A stretch of DNA of 10,194 nt, from contig DUGD01000081.1 of the NCBI GenBank assembly GCA_013331575.1, positions 1-10,194 on the forward strand. The letters are read 5' to 3'. Shown here one piece after another: positions 6,354 to 10,194 of this stretch (position 1 is the stretch's first letter; every line of letters begins with the position of its first letter). The translations under genes and the position numbers were made by a program. The notes under the pieces are model-generated. The model searched no databases and was not told the DNA's origin. It saw nothing but the letters and a program-made list of their open reading frames with translations. The stretch is from Candidatus Woesearchaeota archaeon. Lineage in GTDB: Archaea > Nanobdellota > Nanobdellia > Woesearchaeales > UBA525.

Positions 6354-6803
6354 TCATACGACCGTCATCTGGCCGCGCACCATGTTCATCCCGCAGTGGA
6401 ATGTGTATTTGCCCGGCGTGGTCGGCGTGAATTCGATGATGTTGTCGCCGGGCTGTAGGCGTCGGCTGATGTCGAACTCTGGGAAGAGTATTGTGCCGGT
6501 GCAACCCGAGACCTTCGTCCCGTCCACTATCCATCTGACCGGCACGCCTGCTTTGACTGTGAATGCAGCGGGTTCATACGTGTAGCCTTGCACCGCCATG
6601 CGTATGGTCTGCACGCCATCTTCAATGACTGGTGTCTGTGCCGTGCTGCTCGGCTGTGCTGTTTCCGGTGCGTTGGCTATGCCGTTCATCGTCACGAGTA
6701 TCGCGATGAGTGCTACGATGCCGAAGATGCCGAATGCTATTTTCGCGTTGTTCGTAGCGTACCATGTTTGCGTCTTCGCGCTCGTTTGATGATGTCGTGC
6801 CAT
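6354..6803 (-). CDS. Membrane-anchored cupredoxin-domain protein
   Basis: A 149-residue protein with one N-terminal membrane segment (about 21-39, KIAFGIFGIVALIAILVTM), a Pro/Thr/Ser/Gln linker and a C-terminal cupredoxin beta-sandwich (about 64-149) facing outward. The copper-site landmarks are SGCTGTILFPEF (99-110, Cys101) and FHCGMNMVRGQM (135-146, His136, Cys137, Met139, Met141, Met146). This Cys plus CGMNM form is the cupredoxin type often encoded beside, or fused to, copper ATPases, rather than the classical plastocyanin His-Cys-His-Met. It may buffer or accept copper at the cell surface. The ATG at 6803 sits about 27 bases from a TATA-like box, so the mRNA is likely leaderless; no better upstream start is in frame. 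The regulator gene follows after 74 bases with its own promoter. Confidence 0.92.
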   Translation of the reverse strand: MARHHQTSAKTQTWYATNNAKIAFGIFGIVALIAILVTMNGIANAPETAQPSSTAQTPVIEDGVQTIRMAVQGYTYEPAAFTVKAGVPVRWIVDGTKVSGCTGTILFPEFDISRRLQPGDNIIEFTPTTPGKYTFHCGMNMVRGQMTVV

Positions 6804-7086
6804 CTCTCGCGCTGTTCATGCGATGTTTAAGAAACTTATGCAGAATCGTATTCTATCGCGACGGTCTTGCAGGTCTGCCGCGGTGCTTATGCGAGCGTCG
6901 TCCACGTGCGGCATTCGAGGGTTGCGACCATCTCGAGTGCCTGGTTTGCACCAAGGCGGCATGCACGACTTTGAGTAACATGGCGAAGAATGAATGCTGA
7001 TGCAAAAACTTCTCCTGTGATGCAGATGGCTTAGATCTTTCTATCTCGTTTCATTATTTGAGTGATACCTCGTGCTTCAGCTCGAA
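6804..7086. other. Gene-free stretch upstream of the cupredoxin gene
   Basis: Together with the palindromic block to its right this makes about 509 bases without a credible gene. It contains the cupredoxin promoter and the 6842-6854 dyad. A weak inverted repeat pairs TGCCGC (6876-6881) with GCGGCA (6908-6913). A T5 run on the minus strand lies near 7003-7007 and could end a transcript coming from the right. I looked for a tRNA here (acceptor stem, T-loop) and found none. Short frames have no start signals. Confidence 0.5.
6825..6835 (-). promoter_or_regulatory. TATA box of the cupredoxin gene
   Basis: On the minus strand GTTTCTTAAAC occurs with its centre about 27 bases upstream of the ATG at 6803, the spacing expected for a leaderless archaeal gene. 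A short dyad, AGAAT/ATTCT around CGT (6842-6854), lies immediately upstream of the BRE position and could bind a regulator; it does not share the ATG-N10-CAT layout. Confidence 0.5.
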
Positions 7087-7271
7087 GAGAGTCGCGAAGG
7101 ATTCGGAAAATCCTTGCGCAGGAATTCCTTGAATTCCTCGCGCCTTGGAGTTTGTGCAGGAGCCGTGGTGCGACGAATTCGCAGCGAATTCGTGCACAGG
7201 GAGAACATCTCCCTTGTGCATCAGCCACGGCGACGTAATCTTGCGCACAGCATAAATGCTCCGCGACTCTC
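7087..7271. repeat. Nested inverted-repeat element / candidate structured RNA
   Basis: An outer perfect pair, GAGAGTCGCG (7087-7096) and CGCGACTCTC (7262-7271), encloses several hairpins. They are AAGGATT/AATCCTT (7097-7115); GCGC-AGGAATT with AATTCCT-C-GCGC (7116-7143); and a branched unit closed by GCCGTGG (7162-7168) and CCACGGC (7225-7231). Inside that unit are ACGAATTCG/CGAATTCGT around CAG (7173-7193) and GCACAGGGAGA/TCTCCCTTGTGC around ACA with one bulged T (7194-7219). GAATTC occurs four times in 70 bases. So many exact arms in 185 bases is far from chance. It is either a structured RNA or a palindromic mobile element; the strand is unknown. Confidence 0.7.
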
Positions 7272-7287
7272 GAACTTTAGCACAGAT

Positions 7288-7309
7288 ACCCCGCCCTTTA
7301 GTGCGGGGT
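7288..7309. mobile_element. IS200/IS605-like end hairpin, possible terminator
   Basis: ACCCCGC (7288-7294) and GCGGGGT (7303-7309) pair perfectly around CCTTTAGT. GC-rich hairpins with a CTTTAG core at the tip are typical of right ends of IS200/IS605-family elements in archaea; here one base change breaks the inner CCC/GGG pairing. It lies three bases beyond the methyltransferase stop on the minus strand, so an end-of-transcript hairpin is the alternative. No transposase or TnpB frame is present in the window. Confidence 0.4.
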
Positions 7310-7312
7310 CAT

Positions 7313-7975
7313 TCATTCTCTCTTCTTCAATTGTATGAGACATTCTTTTCCTTCGCGGTCGATTATCTCCATGGTGAGCCCTGCGGTTCCGCACAGCATC
7401 TTGAGCGTTTCTTCGTTGAAGGTCATCCATTTGAACGTGCTTCCCTTCTTGTCGCCGTATCTCGGCGTGAGCACCGCCGTGAAATATCTGTCTGTTGTCA
7501 GGTTCGCGTTCGTGAGTATTCGTCCGTCTGGCGCGAGTATCGAGGAGAGTTTTTTGAGCAGCCGTCTGGCGCCGCTTATCGTGCCTGCCATCCCTATGTT
7601 GTTCTCAAAGAGGACGATCGTGTCGAACTTGACCCTCGGCGAAAACTTGTAGATGTCCGCCACGCGGCAATTCTTGTTGCCCCTTTCCTTCGCGAGTTGT
7701 ATCACCGTCGGCGATATGTCGATGCCTAGCGCAACGCCCCGTTTCGAGAGCGATGGGAGGTGCGTTCCCGTGCCGCAGCCCACATCCAGGACGCGTCCGC
7801 GGGAGAGCTTGATCATCCGTTTCTCGATGCGGGTGAACTCTCTTGGGTCGCGGAAGTATTTGGCGAGCGGGTGCTCGTATGCGTTCCCCGCTTTGTCGGT
7901 GAAATAGAACGGTTCTCTGGCGCCTTCGGCGTATGCTTGCAACGCACTGCCGAAAGCGTCCATTGCTCGTCGCAT
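7313..7975 (-). CDS. Class I SAM-dependent methyltransferase
   Basis: This 220-residue cytosolic protein carries the Rossmann-type methyltransferase core. Motif I is VLDVGCGTG (62-70), motif II LGIDIS (83-88) with the Asp that holds the SAM ribose, then a strand FDTIVLFENNIGM (117-129), and a helix plus strand LLKKLSSILAPDGRIL (139-154). The N-terminal part (AYEHPLAKYFRDPREF) resembles the lid region of small-molecule or tRNA/ubiquinone-type members, but no substrate motif (such as NPPY for nucleic acid adenine or glutamine) is seen. The start at 7975 has AGAGG four bases upstream. It follows the NIP7 homologue after 16 bases, so they are one operon; a role in RNA modification is possible but only inferred from that pairing. 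Confidence 0.88.
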   Translation of the reverse strand: MRRAMDAFGSALQAYAEGAREPFYFTDKAGNAYEHPLAKYFRDPREFTRIEKRMIKLSRGRVLDVGCGTGTHLPSLSKRGVALGIDISPTVIQLAKERGNKNCRVADIYKFSPRVKFDTIVLFENNIGMAGTISGARRLLKKLSSILAPDGRILTNANLTTDRYFTAVLTPRYGDKKGSTFKWMTFNEETLKMLCGTAGLTMEIIDREGKECLIQLKKRE

Positions 7976-7991
7976 GAATCCTCTTGCCTTT

Positions 7992-8480
7992 TCAGCGCTC
8001 GCGTCGCAGGTACTCTCCCTTGTCGAGCATGTGCTTAATGTAGACCTTGTTGCGCATCTTGAGCTCGAACCTGCTTGTCACGCGGCCTACGCCGATGGTG
8101 TTGCCGTGCGTGTCCTCGACCATCACTATGGTTCCCTCTGCGTGCTCGCCCGGTTGCGCTACGCCGTCCATGAGGATGTCGCGGCCGCATAGGTAGAGCC
8201 ATGCCGCCCGTTCGCCGACAGCGACGCGGTGCTGCGCGTGCGGCGCCAGAAGGTCGATGAGCGCGCTCGTGGGGAGGAAATCATGCCGTTCCTCGCCCAA
8301 GTAGAGTCCGACCGAGAACGGGTCCATGCGGCGCTCTTTCGCGTAATCGATGAGCTTTTCCGGGTCGTGGTAGTACCTCCTGCCTATCTTGACTATCGAG
8401 GAGAGCTCTTCGTCGGTGAAGAGGGCGCAGAACTCCTTGAATGTCTTCGGTCTCGCGGCGGCACGGTCTTTTCGATGCAT
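7992..8480 (-). CDS. nip7: NIP7-like PUA-domain protein, ribosome biogenesis
   Basis: The 162-residue protein aligns by eye over its whole second half with eukaryotic NIP7. FSVGLYLGEERHDFLPTSALIDLLAPHA (55-82, landmark LGxxxxxFxxxxxALxxLAP) links to a C-terminal PUA domain (about 83-159), which contains RVAVGERAAWLYLCGRDIL (85-103), a GTIVMVEDTHGNTIGVG segment (116-132) and the ending DKGEYLRRE. The N-terminal 50 residues form the helical pre-PUA part. In archaea and eukaryotes the family binds U-rich RNA and takes part in large-subunit rRNA processing. The first in-frame ATG (8480) is used; a weak CATAAG element about 33 bases upstream might serve as TATA. It is cotranscribed with the methyltransferase. 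Some archaeal relatives are labelled only PUA-domain protein. Confidence 0.87.
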   Translation of the reverse strand: MHRKDRAAARPKTFKEFCALFTDEELSSIVKIGRRYYHDPEKLIDYAKERRMDPFSVGLYLGEERHDFLPTSALIDLLAPHAQHRVAVGERAAWLYLCGRDILMDGVAQPGEHAEGTIVMVEDTHGNTIGVGRVTSRFELKMRNKVYIKHMLDKGEYLRRER

Positions 8481-8662
8481 GTCCTGTCGTCATCTCCTGC
8501 TCTTCTTATGGTTTGCGTTTCCCCTGGCTCTGAGGCAACTCATCACTGTTTGCTTGTTGTGGCGGCGCATTGTGTGACGTCGTCCTTTTGCGACTGCCGT
8601 CGGCTGCGGCCAATTGACGGCAGTCTGGATAGCGCCAAGGCCACAACAATACTGCTTATTGC
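8481..8662. other. Gap between NIP7 and the coiled-coil gene
   Basis: These 182 bases carry no credible gene. The left part (8481-8553) would hold the NIP7 promoter; no strong TATA box or RBS stands out, apart from AGGAG near 8496-8500. The right part is filled by the palindromic element at 8554-8649, which begins 13 bases after the stop of the coiled-coil gene on the minus strand. Confidence 0.5.
8554..8649. repeat. Large imperfect palindrome with two perfect 10-bp arms
   Basis: The outer arms are TTGTTGTGGC (8554-8563) and GCCACAACAA (8640-8649), perfectly complementary. The stem continues with GGCGC (8564-8568) and GCGCC (8632-8636) after a three-base bulge. Inside stands a second perfect 10-bp stem, GACTGCCGTC (8592-8601) with GACGGCAGTC (8616-8625), closing a 14-base loop. 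Terminal inverted repeats around about 96 bases fit a MITE-like element; an RNA fold (terminator, processing signal or small RNA) is equally possible. No exact target-site duplication was found, only similar flanks beginning ACTG on both sides. Confidence 0.7.
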
Positions 8663-10096
8663 CTAAGAGCCTTTTCGAGAATTGTTCTTATCGTTCTCTT
8701 CTCTGTCTTCCTCGCGCGCAGTACCATCGGCGTCTTTCTCTGCGTTGATCGTCGGTTTCTCGCTCTTCTTTTCGTTGTCGGCGCTCTCGGGTTTTTGTGT
8801 CTTGCTGTTGTTTTTCTTACCGTCGTCTTCATTCCCATCTACTGATTCCGCCTCTTTCGCGGTCGTTTCTCCTTTCACCGTTGCGCCGAGGTCCCGTACG
8901 AGCGCTTTCAGTTCCAGGAGTATGGCGTCCATCTTCGCAGGGTCGAGTTCCGCTTTGAGGTACTGCACTTTGGTCGCGATGGCCTCCTCTTCGGTCTTCG
9001 CGCGCATGGCGAATTGCTGTTTGTCGTACGCTTGCAGTGCTGCGATGTCTTTCATGATATCGCGTTTGAGCGCGCGCTGGTCGGGCAGTGTCGTGCTTAC
9101 CTTGCGTGCCGTGCTCTCGGCCTCTCTTGCGAGCTTCGTGAGCCGTGTGATGATGTTTTTCGTGTTGCCGGGGCTCTCGTCCTCGAGTTGGATGACTGCC
9201 TCTTCGAACGCTGCGGTGACCCGTTCGTGTTCCTGTGTTATGGTCCCGAGCGGGTCTTTGGGCAGTTCGTCGATGATGTGTTTGAGCGCTGGTGAAGGCC
9301 GCATCGCGGGGAGCCGTTTGTACGTGTTGCGAAGATCATCGCCGATGCTTGCGTAGCGCGCGGCTATCTCGTGCAGTTCTTGCTCTATTTTCTCGGCGCG
9401 TTGCAGCGCGGTGAGCGCCTGTTCGTTGCGGATGAGGGCCACTTGTCCTCTGATGTCCTCTTCGAGCTTCAGGCGCTTCTCTTTCGTGTGCGCTGCGTCC
9501 TGTTCCAGGCTTTTCAGCAGTTCCCGGTATCGTTCGGAGCGTTCTCTTGTCTGGCCTATGCGTTGCGCGAGGTCTTTCGCTTTCCGTATCTGCGGGTATT
9601 TGCGCTGCTCGAGGTTACCGCTGAAGTTGATGATTGCGTCTTCTATGCGTTGTAGTATCTCCTGTACCGTCTTGAGTTCGTCGTTGAAGAATTCCCGTAG
9701 CGCCGCCGCATTCTTTGACGTCAGGTCCTTGTACTTGCTGTTCGCTTCGAAGTATGCGTCCTGCAGCTTCTCGAATCCGAAGATGTCGTTCTCATCAAAC
9801 GCTGTGGTCGCTATCAGTTTACGGGTTTGGCTTGCGAGTTCGTGGCCGTGCAGTGCGCTCATCGTCCGTGCGCGTTCAGGGATGGCGGTGAGCGTATTCT
9901 CATCAGTGAATGGTTTGAGCGCGTTCTCGAGCACGGCCTTCTCTCGCTCTACGCTCTCAATGAAGTCGGCGTACGCCTTGTCTATCCCTTGGTGATGCGC
10001 CAACGCCACTGCCCACGTGTCGAGCGCCGCCATGTCGAGCTCAAGGTGTTTTTCGGCCTTCGGGCCGTGGCTTTTGAAGAGGTCGAGGATGCGCAT
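8663..10096 (-). CDS. Coiled-coil protein with charged, disordered C-terminal tail
   Basis: A 477-residue soluble protein of unknown family. From about 110 to 260 and again from 290 to 405 it is almost entirely predicted helix, with heptad-like spacing of Leu, Ile and Ala among Lys, Arg and Glu, as in long coiled coils; Pro-rich breaks occur near 262-282 and 305-310. The last 65 residues (about 411-477) are highly charged and rich in Asp, Glu, Lys and Asn, surely disordered. There is no signal peptide, membrane segment or nucleotide-binding motif. The ATG at 10096 is the first start of the frame; no Shine-Dalgarno sequence is seen and a weak TATA lies about 45 bases upstream. Such proteins may be structural, cell-division or scaffold factors, but nothing here proves a role. 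Confidence 0.85.
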   Translation of the reverse strand: MRILDLFKSHGPKAEKHLELDMAALDTWAVALAHHQGIDKAYADFIESVEREKAVLENALKPFTDENTLTAIPERARTMSALHGHELASQTRKLIATTAFDENDIFGFEKLQDAYFEANSKYKDLTSKNAAALREFFNDELKTVQEILQRIEDAIINFSGNLEQRKYPQIRKAKDLAQRIGQTRERSERYRELLKSLEQDAAHTKEKRLKLEEDIRGQVALIRNEQALTALQRAEKIEQELHEIAARYASIGDDLRNTYKRLPAMRPSPALKHIIDELPKDPLGTITQEHERVTAAFEEAVIQLEDESPGNTKNIITRLTKLAREAESTARKVSTTLPDQRALKRDIMKDIAALQAYDKQQFAMRAKTEEEAIATKVQYLKAELDPAKMDAILLELKALVRDLGATVKGETTAKEAESVDGNEDDGKKNNSKTQKPESADNEKKSEKPTINAEKDADGTAREEDREENDKNNSRKGS

Positions 10097-10136
10097 GTGT
10101 TTGTTCGCGGCGATTGTTGTGTTCTTGTCGTTCCTT

Positions 10137-10145
10137 CTTTTTTAT
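10137..10145 (-). promoter_or_regulatory. Weak TATA-like element before the coiled-coil gene
   Basis: The minus strand reads ATAAAAAAG. A start about 25 bases downstream would leave a 20-base leader before the ATG at 10096. The element overlaps the stop codon of the putative upstream gene; the consensus match is poor. Confidence 0.3.
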
Positions 10146-10194
10146 GTCGGGGGTACTTCGTACGTCAGCGCGAGGGGGACGCCTTGGAGTATCT
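10142..10194 (-). CDS. Possible 3' end of an upstream minus-strand gene
   Basis: One minus-strand frame entering from the right edge is open for 16 codons and ends in TAA (10144-10142). It reads ILQGVPLALTYEVPPT, with the G/C-rich third positions used by the neighbouring genes. Of the three minus-strand frames, one stops early and one lacks this codon pattern. The piece is too short to name; the plus strand also has an open frame here but without start signals. Confidence 0.4.
   Translation of the reverse strand, partial: ILQGVPLALTYEVPPT

Noticed and set aside
6855..6995. Possible tRNA or other known RNA in the gap upstream of the cupredoxin gene
   Set aside because: No GTTCRANYC T-loop, acceptor stem or CCA-end could be placed on either strand.
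6764..7000. A 78-residue plus-strand frame with several Cys near its end
   Set aside because: It begins inside the cupredoxin gene on the opposite strand, has no RBS, and the Cys spacing matches no zinc or copper motif I know.
7054..7248. A 64-residue minus-strand frame across the palindromic block
   Set aside because: Its codons are made of inverted-repeat arms, it has no RBS or TATA, and overlapping frames in other phases are equally open. It would matter only if it recurs in other copies of the element.
7087..7271. CRISPR array
   Set aside because: The repeats are inverted, not direct, with no regular spacer length.
7072..7338. An 88-residue plus-strand frame over the palindromes and the IS605-like hairpin
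   Set aside because: It runs through the hairpin into the 3' end of the methyltransferase gene on the other strand, with no start signals.
8281..8493. A 70-residue minus-strand frame starting 13 bases upstream of the NIP7 start
   Set aside because: It overlaps the NIP7 frame out of phase; NIP7 has clear family similarity and this frame has none.

Overview
This window reads as a stretch of archaeal chromosome, roughly 55% G+C by eye. The archaeal assignment rests on three things. There is a NIP7-type PUA protein, of the archaeal/eukaryotic ribosome-biogenesis type. There are TATA boxes placed about 25 bases upstream of start codons, implying leaderless mRNAs at 548, 6279 and 6803. Several internal genes also carry GGAGG/GTGAT-type ribosome binding sites. 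The lineage cannot be fixed from sequence alone; an uncultivated DPANN- or euryarchaeote-like genome is plausible.

Layout. Bases 2-511 (+) hold the C-terminal part of a divergent acetate kinase, cut by the window edge. It is followed by a small nucleoside 2-deoxyribosyltransferase-like protein (548-961, +) with its own promoter. A hairpin-rich convergent gap (962-1190) separates these from a copper-handling cluster of seven genes on the minus strand (6803 down to 1191). In transcription order the cluster is: a membrane-anchored cupredoxin; an ArsR-type regulator rich in Cys and His; a 67-residue HMA chaperone; a 301-residue protein joining an HMA domain to a Met/Gly-rich multi-span membrane domain; a CopA-type Cu(I) P1B-ATPase; a 79-residue membrane-anchored peptide with a Cys/Gly tail; and a membrane-anchored protein whose outer part is a tandem duplication.

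The copper genes suggest a route. The chaperone and HMA-fused membrane protein would bind cytosolic Cu(I), CopA would pump it out, and the cupredoxin, Cys-tailed peptide and duplicated-domain protein would meet the metal outside the membrane. Two dyads with the same ATG-N10-CAT layout lie at the regulator start and in front of the chaperone gene, and look like operators for the ArsR protein. The HMA-Met/Gly membrane protein, the Cys-tailed peptide and the duplicated-domain protein are the parts I do not recognise as named families.

Right of the cluster, 6804-7312 has no credible gene. It holds a dense nest of perfect inverted repeats (7087-7271) followed by a GC-rich hairpin (7288-7309) resembling the ends of IS200/IS605-type elements. 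The last block, on the minus strand, is a coiled-coil protein with a charged tail (10096-8663), a second large imperfect palindrome (8554-8649), then a NIP7 homologue and a class I SAM methyltransferase, the last two 16 bases apart. A possible 3' end of one more minus-strand gene touches the right edge.
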